Assembly (NCBI GenBank): GCA_039583875.1
Contig: CM077155.1
Location: 5,754,043-5,818,042 of the forward strand
Direction: 5' to 3'
Origin: Platanthera guangdongensis
Taxonomy: Eukaryota > Streptophyta > Magnoliopsida > Asparagales > Orchidaceae
DNA length: 64,000 nt
The notes under the pieces: generated by a model
Databases searched by the model: none
Told to the model about the DNA's origin: nothing
What the model saw: the letters and a program-made list of their open reading frames with translations, nothing else
Program-made: the position numbers and the translations under genes
Part shown: positions 39,656 through 51,324 of the stretch, piece after piece
Layout of the letters: every line of letters begins with the position of its first letter
Position numbering within the stretch: position 1 is the stretch's first letter

Positions 39656-41645
39656 TGAAAGTGCAGGTTAGATCTTAAATACTCTAGAGGGGGGGGGGGT
39701 GAATAGTGTATAGTGCTCACTAAAAAGTTTTACAACTTTTGTTGTAAGTCTCGGTGAACAAGTTAGCAAGTAAATAAAACTAAGCACAACAAACTAAGCA
39801 ATCACAGAGCATAGCCAAAACACAAAGAAGGGCAACTAGACGACACAAGAAATTTTATAGTGGTTCCCCAACCTAGGTACATCCACTCTTCTACCACCCT
39901 GGTAGGAACCCACTCAGGTTTTTGATCAGGTGCCTGACACCAATGAGCTTTTGTTCAGGTGCTCAAAAACCAAAACATCAAGTCTTTTGGAGGGAGACTT
40001 GCAGCCAGAATAATTTTGAAGGGAATTAAAACCCTGTACAGGAATTGGAAATAAAGAGATGGTGTCTTCTCTTTCTCAAAACAGCTGGGAAGACTTGTGG
40101 ATTGATTGTAGCAGATCTTGCTCCCCCCTGAGATCTTGAATTAATCAGGAATGCTGGAGCACTGCTTCAGGGTGATAGGTCTTCAAAGACCTAGAATGCC
40201 TGGACCAGAAATTATTTTAGGAACTCCTTTGACAGATTGAAATTTGTTGTCCTTTGAAGTAGTCCTGTAGAATTAGAAGGAAGAAGACTCTTGATAGTGA
40301 TTGGTTGTTCTTCTTCTTCTTGAAAATGTTCTCTGGTCAGGCTGATTGCAGTAGAACTTTTGATTTCAGTATGATTGTTCTTCTATGCAATCTGAGTGTG
40401 TGTCTGATTGTCTGTATTGCTTGCAGTACTGTAATTCTATTTTTTTTGTTGCTGCTTAATCCTTTTCTTTCTGTATATCTTTTCTGACTGAGGAACATTC
40501 AAAATTCGAATGTTGAGCAGTAATTGCAGTCGGCCTTGGAAGGAAGCGGCAATCAATTATTTGCCCAACTGTCCCATGGAAAAACTGCATGTAATTGTCC
40601 ATAATCAATGTGCGTTCTAACGGTAACATTCCGAGAAGATCTGGCATTAATAACTCCGGATTCATCGCCGCGAAACGGGATGGGATACCTGAAGAAGACC
40701 TAGTCTGGATTCGTCGAACGAAGAACGCAATTCGTCGAGCGGAGATTGAGTTCGTCGAGCTGAGCTTGAGTTCGTCGAGCTGAGCTTGAGTACGTCGAGC
40801 TGAGCTTGAGAGAGTTCGTCGACCAGACAATCTTCATTAGTCGAACAGACAATCTTCATTCGTCGAGCAGATAATCTTCATTCATCGAGCAGATAATTAT
40901 CACTGTCAGACAGTATTCGTCGAACTGAGATCCAAATTTGTCGAGCGAAGAAAGATTGTGGACTTAGCCAAATATTATGCATCTGATGAAATCCTGTGTC
41001 GTCATAAGCTGGTGTCGACTGATTGATCTTGGTGACGACTCAAATCTTCTAGTGTCGACATGAATTGGTGTTGACTGAAATCTTGGTGTCGACATAAATC
41101 CTCTGGTGTCGACATTGATTGACTGGTGTCGACACAAACCCTAAGTGTCGACACAGATACTCTGAGTTGAAAATTCGTCGAGTAGAGTACTACATTCGTC
41201 GACCTGAGAAGCTGACTTCGTCGACCTGAGAAGCTGAGAACTTGAGGTCCAAGTTCATCGAGCTCAGAATCTAATCCGTCGACCAAAGCTTGAAGCTGTA
41301 CTTAAAAAAATTCTGAAGTTGTCCTGAATTTGGCTTAAAGTAGAAACTGAGTATTCATCGAACAGAGAACCAAGATCGTCGAGCTCAGCACCAAGAATTG
41401 TCTCACGATCATCGAGCGCAGAACACCTTTCGTCGAGCTGAGTTCGACGAACGTCGAACACATTTAACTTAGTCTTGAAAACTTCTAAATCTGGAGTCTC
41501 TAATGGTCTTGTTGATAGCTGGTCCATCTGAAAGTGACTCTAAGGACTTGGACTAGACTCTAGGACACAACTTTGACCCTGGCTATACATGATGGGTCAC
41601 ATCCTAAGTCAGTGAACCTAGCCCAAATCAACTAGGGATCCAACA
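39656..41645 (-). repeat. Sire-D 5' LTR (right copy)
   Basis: This 1,990-bp LTR pairs with 26862-28874. It differs by scattered substitutions, G-run length, and one fewer TTCGTCGAGCTGAGCTTGAG unit. It ends GGATCCAACA, followed by the duplicated target atgcg. Confidence 0.94.
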
Positions 41646-41835
41646 ATGCGCGTTGGGGTCCTCCCTTGTCATAGTGTTTAATACTCAGATGAACTGTGCG
41701 CGTTGGGGTCCTCCCTCGGCATAGTGTTTAATACTCAGATGAACTGTGCGTATTGGGGTCCTCCCTCGGCATAGTGTTTAATGCTCAGATAGACTGTGCG
41801 TGTTGGGGTTTCTCCCTCGGCATAGTAATTATTAA
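41646..41835 (+). repeat. 50-bp tandem repeat (about four copies) in the Chr-B LTR
   Basis: The unit contains CGTTGGGGTCCTCCCTCGGC, ATAGTGTTTAATACTCAGAT and GAACTGTGCG. Starts are at 41651, 41701, 41751 and 41801, a strict 50-bp period with few mismatches. Both Sire-D and Sire-E are inserted in the first unit of this repeat, in the two different LTRs. Confidence 0.9.
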
Positions 41836-42744
41836 TGAAAGATTGAACTTCTGGTTCTGGTGCTTGTTATGTCTTGTTAATGTGTTTAGCTTTTCTTGCT
41901 CAGCTAGTTTTATTGTTGCTTACTTTTACTCTGCTGACCGTTTTATTGCAGTCACTTTTCATTCTCCTTCACTTTGAGGTTTGTGTAGTCCGTTTTTTTA
42001 CTCTTGTACTACTTGTGACTTGCTTCTGAGGTGTTCTTCTTTTGAATGCCTTAGGATCAGAGCTGTAGCAGGTTTAGCTGACAGTGCTCGGCTTCGGGTG
42101 CTGCTGGTGTCTGCGACCGTTGGATTCCATCTCTGAGCTTGAGGTAGTTGTCTTTGTTTAGACTTGTCCGATTTTACTATGGGTTCGTGTCAGTTGTTGA
42201 TGCCCATAGACTTTGACTTTTCTGTGATGGACTACTTGCTGTTGTTACTTTTTACCTGATTGTTCTTGCTCTCTGGGAACGATTTATGTTAGGATGCATT
42301 TAGTTATTTTAAAGTATACAAACTACATTCTGTAATATTGGCATGACATGACTTCAACTACTAAATCTACTACTTTTAAGCGTACAAAAGATTTCTATAT
42401 ATCTCTAGTAAATGTAGAAGTCACATCATCATTTTATGACACTGGACCATCACTCCCATGTAGGATAACAAATGAGCTAACTCATTAATTTTCCGCCGCG
42501 TAAAATATATATTTTTTCTCACCTTTGGACTATTAGTCCACCCGACCGAGGGACGCGGTCATGTACCCTATTAATTTATACATATTGTTTTTTTTACTAA
42601 AAGTTATAAATCTTTTACTTGAAGTAAATGTGAGGACGGGATGCCTGAGCATCTGGAGTTTTCCCCTGCATGGCGTGGCATCACGACGCGTAGTTTCTCT
42701 ACTCTGACGTATTTTTGAATACGGAGAAAATGCGGGTCGTGACA
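41646..42744 (+). repeat. Chr-B 5' LTR, piece 3
   Basis: This is the last 1.1 kb of the 5' LTR after the Sire-D insertion. It begins with a four-copy tandem repeat, then AT-rich U5-like sequence, and ends GGGTCGTGACA directly before the PBS. There is no counterpart in the window for most of it because the 3' LTR is cut by Sire-E. Confidence 0.88.
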
Positions 42745-43552
42745 GTTGGTATCAGAGGGAGGTTTTGCAAGAGGGTCGGTTGGTTTGACAAGCCAATCGA
42801 ACAACTTCCCCTTAAGCAAAACTCTAATCGTATCATTACATTGCATACACACACCAATATGTCATCAGTAGATTTTGATGGAAGCATGAACACTACACTC
42901 ATAGCATGATAAGAAGTATACGGGGCATATTATGTAGTATGGGATGCATAATATGTGGTTGTATATGGATCCACCATAGGTGGCAACATGTGACGGTTAT
43001 GTAGTATGGGATGCATAACCATCATCACATGTATGCCCATTAGCGCGTTTTCTTTTCTTCGTTACATACAATATTATGTAGTATGGGATGCATAACATTG
43101 TATGTGTACGCCACTCATAGCATGCACTAAGGCTTTTTTTAGTATGCATAGCACTGCATACATAATGAATCATTGCATAAGCACACGTGCCAAGTTAAAG
43201 ATCGGCATGATGACATATGTACACCCATGATTTGAGATGAAATTTATACATTCATGCATTCATATTATAGGCACAAGTTAGAAGCATAACATCATTTTAT
43301 GATTTCCCAGAGCAAGGTAACAGCAAGAGCAAGTATCGGTTCTTTTCCGATCTGATCTGAGTTTGTTCGTTCCTGATCTGATCTGTGTTAGGGTATTCAA
43401 GTTCTCTAGCTTCAGTGTCATAAGCTAGGTCCCTGATAAGTCTATTGTTCGTATCGGTTATATATTAACCCGAAACAGTGTGTTTAGGGAATATTTTCCC
43501 AGTTTGTGATGTCTTAGGCAAAGTCTGACTAGATATCCGTTTATTCTATAGA
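42745..43552 (+). other. Chr-B PBS and leader
   Basis: TGGTATCAGAGGGA (42747-42760) is the iMet primer site, two bases inside the LTR. The 790-bp leader to the gag ATG holds a series of hairpins (42926-43105, listed separately), a further inverted repeat GTATGCA/TGCATAC at about 43142-43161, and AT-rich sequence. No coding frame of note is seen. Confidence 0.85.
42926..43105 (+). other. Three hairpins with an identical 12-nt loop and covarying stems in the Chr-B leader
   Basis: The loop TAGTATGGGATG occurs at 42935-42946, 43002-43013 and 43079-43090. Stems: CATATTATG/CATAATATG (42926-42934 with 42947-42955); GGTTATG/CATAACC plus outer CATGTGA/TCACATG (42987-43031); and TTATG/CATAA plus outer ACATACAAT/ATTGTATGT (43064-43105). 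The distal stems differ but each is complementary to its own partner, as expected if RNA structure is maintained. The position between PBS and gag is where retroelement packaging or dimerisation signals usually lie. Confidence 0.85.
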
Positions 43553-44775
43553 ATGCCGCCTAAGCGCGTTGCGATGAGGTTGACTCCCCAGTCAGAGGGT
43601 GAGTCTTCTGGTGCCCAAAGCGAAGCGCTGAGGCAAAGTAATGAGACCCTGGCAAGGCAGATGATGGACATGCAGTCCCAGATGCAATCGTTGTTGGTTG
43701 TCATCGCCGGGCAGCAGACCAGAGCGCAGGGCCCTGCTGTGGACCAAGCTGTTCCTACTCCACCTGCTGCTCTAGTTCCCCCAGTCGCGCTACCGCCTGA
43801 GATGAATTTTATTTCTCACTTCCAGCGATTAGGACCTCCTTCACATGACGGTAGGGCAGACTTCATGGCATTGGATGACTGGATTATTTCCATGGAAGAA
43901 ATGTTTTCCTACTCTAGCATTTCTCCCAATCAAAAGGTGATGATTGCGGCATATCAGCTCAAGGGTCTTGCGAAGAGTTGTTGGATCAGAGAAAAGAGAA
44001 CCTTTCTGATGGTTGCTCATGGGAATCGTTCAAGAGTATGTCACTGAAGAAGTTCCTACCATCGGTCGAGTGAGACCGCCTAATGAATAACTTCTTGCAC
44101 CTAAAGCAGAGGCAACTCACTGTTGGTGAGTACGAGGTCGATTTTGGCAAGCTCAGTCATTTCGCCCCAGATCTGATAGCATTTGAAGAAGGCAGAGTGA
44201 AGCGCTTTCTGGGTGGTCTGAGGTATGACATCCAGCAGTTGGTTAGTGCATACAAGTCTGAGACCGTTGCAGAAGTAGTCGAAGCTGCCTTAAAGGTTGA
44301 GGCGATAGAAAATGCGAAGAATCGGGGATCGCTTGCAATGAAGGACAAGAGGAAATCTGACGATGGAGGAAGTGCAAGGGCATCTGGCCCTGTAGTGAAG
44401 AAGGATAGAAGAGAGGCGTGTAGCTTCAGTAGTAAGTTGGGGCACCCTTTCGATAAGTGCTTTAAGAGATTGGATGCGCAGAAGCTGTCTCAGGTGCATG
44501 CGATCCAGGATGCTCCCAAGTGGGGTCCTGTCTGTTCTTTTTGTCAGAGGAGTGGGCATGATTTGGCCCGTTATTGCAAGAAGGCTGGAGCCTGTTACCT
44601 TTGTGGCCAAAAAGGGCACATGAGGGCTAATTGCCCTCAGAGCCAGCCTGCGCTCCATGCAGTCCCATTGCAGACTTTACCGTCGGCCCCACCTCTCGTG
44701 GACAAGGGCAAAGGAAAGTTGAATGTACTGACCAAGGAGGAAGCCCAATCTTCGACTCAAGTGATAGCAGGTTAG
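43553..44775 (+). pseudogene. gag: Chr-B gag
   Basis: Starts at ATG 43553 (MPPKRVAMR). The first ORF (165 codons) holds a Gln/Met-rich coiled region (RQMMDMQSQMQSLL) and the capsid start (NFISHFQRLGPPSHDG, WIISMEEMF, AAYQLKGLAKSCW). A frameshift and a TGA lie near 44030-44075, in the WESFK ... FLHLKQ region. The second ORF (44083-44775) continues LKQRQLTVGEYEVDFGKLSH and RVKRFLGGLRYDIQ. Two zinc knuckles follow: CSFCQRSGHDLARYC and the canonical CCHC CYLCGQKGHMRANC. The tail is Pro-rich. Inactive. Confidence 0.9.
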
Positions 44776-44840
44776 TCTCTGACTCGGCTAGTTATTTATT
44801 TTAGTAGATTTATGGTTTCCGCATATTAGTTGAGCACGTT

Positions 44841-47800
44841 ATGTGTTTAGGTGACTTTAAGGTGAAAAATAAGTGGGCGCGCATTTTGTTCGATTCGGGT
44901 GCTACTCACTCTTTTATGGGAAATAGTTTTGTAGACCGACATCGCTGGGCTCTCGACCAGTTAGATACCTCCGTAAATGTCAAATTTCCTTTAGGAGAGT
45001 TGGTGAGGTCAAGCCAGGGTATCCAACAATGCCCCATCTCCCTAGGCGGATTTCTAGGATTTGCGGATCTGAAGGTGCTAGATCTGGTAGACTTTGATGT
45101 GATATTGGGCATGGACTGGTTGTCCAGCTATGATGCAGTCATTTAGTGCAAGCACAAGCGCTTGGATTTCAAAGGTAGCAATGGTCAGCCCATGAGTGTG
45201 TATGGTTTGCCGCGTCAGGAATCTCGGATCATTTCTGCGGTGCGTGCTCGCAAATTTCTATAGTCTGGCTGTGATTCATTTCTTTTCCCTGTTTCTGTTC
45301 TGGGTGCTGCACCGGTTGAGCCTCGGGTAGAGGACGTTTCTGTGGTGTGTGAGTTTCCAGATGTTTTTCCAGTTAGCCTTCCTGGACTTCCTCCTGAGAT
45401 AGAGGTGGAGTTTGTTATAGACCTCGAGCCAGGCACTCGCCCTATTGCAAAGGCACCATACTGCATGGCGCCGTGTGAGTTAGAGGAGACGCGTACTCAA
45501 CTGGATGAGTTATTGCAGTGCGGTTTTATTAGACCCAGTTCTTCCCCCTGGGGTGCACCAGTGCTCTTCATGAAGAAAAAGGATGGAACGATGAGGCTAT
45601 GCATCGATTATCGAGAGCTAAACAAGGTAACAATTAAGAACAGATATCCATTGCCTAGAATCGATGATTTGTTCGATCAGTTGCAGGGAAGCTCCGTGTT
45701 CTCGAAGATTGACCTCCGTTCAGGTTACCATCAGTTGAGAATCCGGGAGTCAGACATTCCGCGAACCGCTTTTTGTTCTCGTTATGGTCACTTTGAATTT
45801 CTGGTAATGTCATTTGGATTAACGAATGCACTGTCAGCTTTTATGGACATGATGAACATGGTGTTCAAAGATTTTCTGGATAAGTTCGTGGTGGTATTCA
45901 TTGACGATGTCCTAGTATATTCTAGAAATTCAGATGAGCACGCCTTGCACTTGCGCTTGGTCATGTCTACTCTAAGGGAGCACAAGATGTATGCGAAGCT
46001 TAGCAAGTGTGAGTTCTGGATATCTCAGGTGTCATTCCTAGGACACATTATAAGTAAGGATGGTATCTTAGTGGATCCTGCAAGGATAGCTGCGGTATTG
46101 GATTGGAAGAGACCTACATCACTTAAGGAGATAAGGAGCTTCTTAGGGTTGGCAGGTTACTACAGAAGATTTGTGGAAGGATTCTTTGTTCTCTCTGCGT
46201 CATTGACCAGGCTTACGCAAAAGAGTGCAGCTTTTGTTTAGAGTGATGCCTTTGAGGAAGCTTTTCAAGAGCTCAATAGGCGTTTGTGTTCTGCTCCCGT
46301 GTTGGCATTGCCAGTGGAAGGAGTGGAGTATGCTGTTTATGTGGACGCCTCGCGAGTCGGACTCGGTTGCGTGTTGATGCAGGATAGCAAAGTGATTGCG
46401 TATGGATAAAGATAATTGAAGGTGTATGAAAAGAATTACCCTACGCATGACCTGAAATTTACTGCCGTCATTTATGCCTTGAAGTTGTGGAGACGTCTTC
46501 TGTATGGAGTGTCATGCAAAATTTATTCGGACCACAAAAGTTTGAAATATGCCTTCACTCAGAAGGAACTGAATTTGTGCCAGCGTTGATGGTTAGAGTA
46601 TGTTGCGGACTACGAAGTCGATATCCTTTCTCATCCCGACAAGGCTAATGTTGTAGCAGATGCTTTGAGACGGAATCCCGCACATATCTTTAACCTCTCG
46701 GTGCAATCCCTTGTTGAAGAGTTCTTGCTCTTGGACATAACCATAGGGAATAGCGCTTCACTGAGTAGCCTAGAGGTGGTTGAGCCTTCGTGAATTACTC
46801 TCGCTAGGCTACATCAGAAGGACGATCCTGACTTGCAGCACCTACGCAGTAGAACTGAGAAATGGGAATTACCTGACTTTACAATTGACGACGAGGGTAC
46901 GCTAAAGTACCGTGGCAGATACTGTATTCCCGCTGTTGGGGACATCCGATCAAAATATGCAGTGAAGCGCATTGTTCCAGTGTTGCATATCATCCTGGCT
47001 CCACGAAAATGTACAGAGATTTGAGGCAGATTGTTTGGTGGTCAGGCATGAAGAATGACATTGCAAGATTTGTATCGGAATGTTATACTTGCCAGCGTGT
47101 CAAGGCTGATCACAGAAGGCCGGGTGGTAAGTTAACGCCCTTAGATATACTAAGTTGGAAATGGGAGAGTTTATCCATGGATTTCATAACCGATTTGCCT
47201 AGATCTCCCCGCGGGCATGATACAGTGTGAGTTATCGTGGACAGACTAACCAAGTGTGTACACTTTGTGCCTTTCAAGGTTAGTTATTCCATGGAAAAGA
47301 TAGCTGAGCTTTATCTGAACGAAGTTATCAGACTTCATGGTGTACCTACGAGTATTGTGTCAGACCGAGACTCCCGATTCATGTCTCATTTCTAGCAAAG
47401 CTTACAAGGAGCTCTAGGTAATAACCTTAGGTATTCTACTGCCTATCATCCTCAGACAAATGGTCAGACGGAGAGAGTGAACCAGATCTTGGAGGATATG
47501 ATTAGATGCTATATTCTGGACCATGGTGGGGCTTGGGATAAACGCCTCGGATTGATGGAGTTTGCGTACAATAGTAGTTATCAGGAAAGTTTGCAGATGA
47601 CGCCCTTTGAAGCTTTATATGGAAGGCGTTGTCGAACTCCCCTGTTTTGGGCAGAAGTTGGCGAGAAGTCGTTGCTCGGACCGGAAGTGCTGGAGGATAT
47701 GAGTACTTCAGTAATGCGTATTCGTGAAAAGCTGAGGTTACCTCAGGAGCGATACGAGAAGTATGCAAACCAGCACAGAGTTGATCTGGAGTTTGCAGTT

Positions 47801-48214
47801 GGGGACATGGTGTTTTTGAAGGTCTCTCCGATGCCGGGTGTTAAAATATTTGGAAGAAACCATAAACTAGATCCCAGGTATGTAGGGCCTTTTCAGATTC
47901 TGGAGCGCATTGGAGTTTCTGCCTATAGACTAGAATTGTCTGATTCTTTCCCTGGTGTTCACGACGTGTTTCACGTGAGCCAGTTGCGAAACTGTGTCCG
48001 TAGTGATCGACATGTTCTTGAATCAGTACCCCAATTGCTGCCTAATCTCTCGTATGTTGAATAACCTGCCCGTATTCTGGAGATGCAAGACCGTGTGCTA
48101 AGAAAGAAAATAATTCCAATGGTTAAGGTTCTCTAGCGAAATCAGGATGCAAGAGGTGCAACTTGGGAATTGGAATCCGCGATGAGAGAATCTCATCCTC
48201 AACTGTTCTCCTAG
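44841..48214 (+). pseudogene. pol: Chr-B pol: protease, RT, RNase H, integrase, chromodomain-like tail
   Basis: Protease is at 44841-45146 (ILFDSGATHSF, VILGMDWLSS), and RT at 45342-46241 ([41 protein letters not shown]). RNase H is at about 46330-46680 ([32 protein letters not shown]) and integrase at about 46990-47500 (CYTCQRVKAD, MDFITDLPRS, VSDRDSRF, GQTERVNQILED). The conserved C-terminal block is RYVGPFQILERIG ... VHDVFHVSQLR, then a chromodomain-like end (KKIIPMVKVL ... ATWELESAM) to the TAG at 48212. At least ten in-frame stops and a frameshift near 46965-47010 disable it. Most stops are TAG or TGA at positions where Trp, Gln or Arg is normal. Confidence 0.92.
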
Positions 48215-48330
48215 TCTCCCTGGTTAGTATTCTTGTTTCAAGAATTCTTCTGTCTTGTCTCGTTCTCTGTCCTCTTTTTTCCGTTCGTGTTCCAAGTTTC
48301 AGGACGAAACTTCCTTTTTGGAGGGGTGAC
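48215..48330 (+). other. Chr-B 3' spacer and polypurine tract
   Basis: A pyrimidine-rich spacer is followed by CAGGACGAAAC and TTTGGAGGGGTGAC (about 48317-48330), the purine tract immediately before the LTR start. This is the normal end of a chromovirus internal region. Confidence 0.8.
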
Positions 48331-50289
48331 TGTAATGCCCCTGTTTTTTCCGGCATTATTTACTCCTCTTGTTGACGTCATAATGACATAAGGGCATTAC
48401 TTTACCGTGCAGTTGATGGCGTGTCGTCAATAGTGCGTTTTCACGTCTTTTCGATTCAGTCGGCTGAATTCGTGAATCTTTGACGGAAACGTAAAATTTC
48501 ACATTTGGAAAACTCAATTGTTTGATTTTATTTTATTTTATTCTCTGGGTGCTGTCTGGGTTCGACGATCGTCGAGCGGAGCTCGACGATCGCTATTCCT
48601 TTCTGGTGCTGTCTGGGTTTGATGATCGTCAAGCTGAGCTCGACGATCGCTTTTCCTTTCTAGTCGCTGTCTGGGTTCGACGATCGCTTTTCCTTTCTGG
48701 TCGCTGTCTGGGTCCGACGATCCTCGAGCGGAGCTCGACGATCGCTTTTCCTTTCAGGTCACTGTATGGGTTTGACGATCGTCGAGCGGAGCTCGACGAT
48801 CGCTTTTCCTTTCTGGTCGATGTCTGGGTTCGACGATCGTCGAGCATTGCTCGACGATTGTTGTTTTTTTTTTCTGGGCGCTGCTTGGAGTTCGACGATT
48901 GTCGAGTGGAGCTCGACGATTGTTAGTTTCTCTGGGCGTTGTTTGGGGGTCGACGATCGTTGAGCAGAGCTCGACGATTGTCATGCTGAGGTTGACGAAG
49001 CGTCGAGCGGAGCTCACTGTAGGTCTAGCTGTTCTGGGTGTTGAGTTCGTCGACCAGGAATGGTGTTGACACAGTTGTGTCGACACCGCTGAGCCGTCGG
49101 GTGTCGACACAATTTTGTCGACACCACTGTGCCGTCGGGTGTCGACACAGTTGTGTCGACACCGCTGAGCCGTCGGGTGTCGACACAGTTGTATCGACAC
49201 CGCTGTGTCGTCGGGTGTCGACACAATTGTGTCGACACCGCTGTGCTGTCGGGTGTCGACCAGATGTATCGACACCGCAGAGCTGAGCCGTCGGGTGTCG
49301 ACATAGTTGTGTCGACACCGCTGAGCCTTCGGGTGTCGCCACAGTTGTTCCGACACCGCTGTGCTGTCGGGTGTCGACACAGTTGTGTCGACACCGCTGA
49401 GCCGTTGGGTGTCGACACTGATGTGCTGTCGGGTGTCGACACAGCTGTGTCGACACTGCCGTCGGGTGTCGATACAGTTGTGTCGATACTGCCGGGCCGG
49501 TTTTGTTGAACTCGGTCTTTTCTGCTGTTGAGTATTTATACTTTATGCTTCTTCTTAATCTTTAAGCCGACCTAGAATTTCTCCTGCCTTCCGTACTAGA
49601 GCGGCGTGTGAGGAGAAGGTTGTCCGTTCGTGCTTCTTCCGGTGACCACCGACGGAGCTCCGGTGCTCGGTATTTCCAACCGATCGTAGATCTGGAAAGC
49701 TCTCATCGAGAGCTGCGCCCTCGTGGTAATTTCTTCCCCGTTTCTCGAAATTGTTTTGTTAGGGTTTTCGGCCCTAACCGTTATTTCAGACATTTTCGTC
49801 CAGATTTCGGCTCCTATCGCGACGTGTGGAGATTTGGAGATTTTTTCTGGTAAATCGAGGCAGGTGTTGTTCTTGCTCTCCCTCTTGATCTTGATTCTAA
49901 ATTTTTCCCCTTTTCTACACGTGTTTGAGTTTATTATGTCTCGATTGTTGAGATACTTGTCCTGAAATACTAATTACCCCCCCCCCCTCTATTCCTAGAA
50001 TTGTGACTTGATGTCCCTAAAGCCTTAACCCCAAAATTCTAGTCCATTAAATTGGTAAACAAATTGGTTGTCGTGCTGTTATAACCATCGAGTCATCTTG
50101 TTCGTTTTTCTTATTAAAACTTCACTTGCTGTACATTGAAATGCTTTTATGCAGTCCACTTGGTTGGTTATCCCTTGAGTATATGATGAATAAAAAAAAC
50201 ACATGAACCCTGCTTGCATAATTATGTAACTAAAGGAACTCAGATAAACTATGCGCGTTGGGGTCCTCCCTCGGCATAGTTTTTAATAC
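48331..50289 (+). repeat. Chr-B 3' LTR, first part
   Basis: Starts TGTAATGCCCC and matches 14481-14551, 25052-26861 and the start of piece 3. It carries both U3 arrays (48560-49015; 49060-49490), TATA at about 49533, the C-run at about 49977, and one CGTTGGGGTCC unit. Sire-E interrupts it after aatac (50285-50289). Divergence from the 5' LTR is clearly larger than between the Chr-C LTRs. Confidence 0.92.
48545..49490 (+). promoter_or_regulatory. Palindrome arrays in the Chr-B 3' LTR U3
   Basis: The first block (48545-49015) repeats CGATCGTCGAGC and GCTCGACGATCG with CTTTTCCTTTCTGG spacers. The second (49060-49490) repeats GTGTCGACACAG, TTGTGTCGACACC and GCCGTCGG. Unit number and order differ slightly from the 5' LTR, so the arrays change faster than the rest of the LTR. 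Confidence 0.65.
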
Positions 50290-51183
50290 TGAAAGAATTA
50301 GTGCCTAACCACCTAGAGGGGGGGTGAATAGGTTCAAATCCTTTTTAAATCCTTTTTATTTTAAGGCAGATAATAAACTCTAGTTTTCTGTTGATTATAC
50401 TACTATCACAGCAAACACATCACAAAAATATATCCAATCACAGAGTGCACAGTATTTATAGTGGTTCCCCAAGTATTGGGTACATCCACTTTCCCCCTTC
50501 GCCAATCTAGCAGTGTGCTAGAGTCAGCCTAACTTCTTCTCTTCACCTCAGATCCGCAGATCTTACAGCTTAGAACCCAATCAAGGTTCCTACAACTCAG
50601 AGTGAGTCCACACTCCTATAGCTCAAGCAAACTGCCCTACCTCAGCCTTCAACAAGGCCTACACTCAGAGATCACAATCTCCTACAATTCAGGCTCACAG
50701 CCCTACCTCAGCCTCCAACAAGGCCAACCACTCTGAGAAAATACTCTCTTACACTCGGCCTTTATAAACACAGGCTTACAACTCAGATCTATAAAGATCC
50801 TTCAGAAATTTGATTTAACAAAGTATATTACCACCACCCTGAAAGAGAGAGAATGGATGGATGGCTTCTTGATGAGTTCTTGGAAGAACTTGATGGCAGA
50901 GAACAACCACTCTTAGCTTTCTTCAAAGCTTCTTGAATCTGAACTCAGTAGGGTTGAATCTCCTGTGAAGTTGATCTTCAATCAGCTTCTGACTTGAGAT
51001 TCAGATCTCAATCTGAATCTTTCTTGGCAGCCTGGTTCAGCAACTGCACTTGAGTAGACGAAGCTCTCTCTCTCCTTCTTCTTAGATTTTCTGATGAAAA
51101 TCTTCTTCTGTCTTTTTTTTGTAACTGTTCTTCAGTTATCACTTCAGTTGTTATCAATCTTCTTTTCTGTTGAAGGAGAATGT

Positions 51184-51193
51184 CTTTATATAG
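51184..51193 (-). promoter_or_regulatory. TATA box of the Sire-E LTR
   Basis: On the minus strand CTATATAAAG, the best TATA match in the window. The right LTR has the same box at about 61590-61599. The GTGTCGACAC array lies about 130 bp upstream in element sense. Confidence 0.7.
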
Positions 51194-51324
51194 ACTTTCT
51201 CCAAGGTAACCGGCTGATCCGGTTTCTAACAAACTTCTGACAGCTCCGACAGTTGCAGTAGACCGGTTGGAAATGGAAGCTGTCAAGTCATACAGTCACT
51301 TCTTGAAATACTATCTCTGTCTGA

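Larger units (their letters stand above)
26862..41645 (-). mobile_element. Sire-D: Ty1/copia Sirevirus-type element, interrupted by a solo LTR
   Basis: This 14.8-kb element is on the minus strand, flanked by atgcg (26857-26861 and 41646-41650), with LTRs at 26862-28874 and 39656-41645. Gene order in its own sense is PBS, gag, protease-integrase-RT-RNase H, aORF, PPT. It is related to Sire-1 (same Gag start MAQNKDY, same aORF domains) but is a different family with longer LTRs. Its RT is split by solo-S (33597-35603). Without that insertion and its duplicate, Sire-D is about 12.8 kb. It landed in the Chr-B 5' LTR. Confidence 0.95.
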
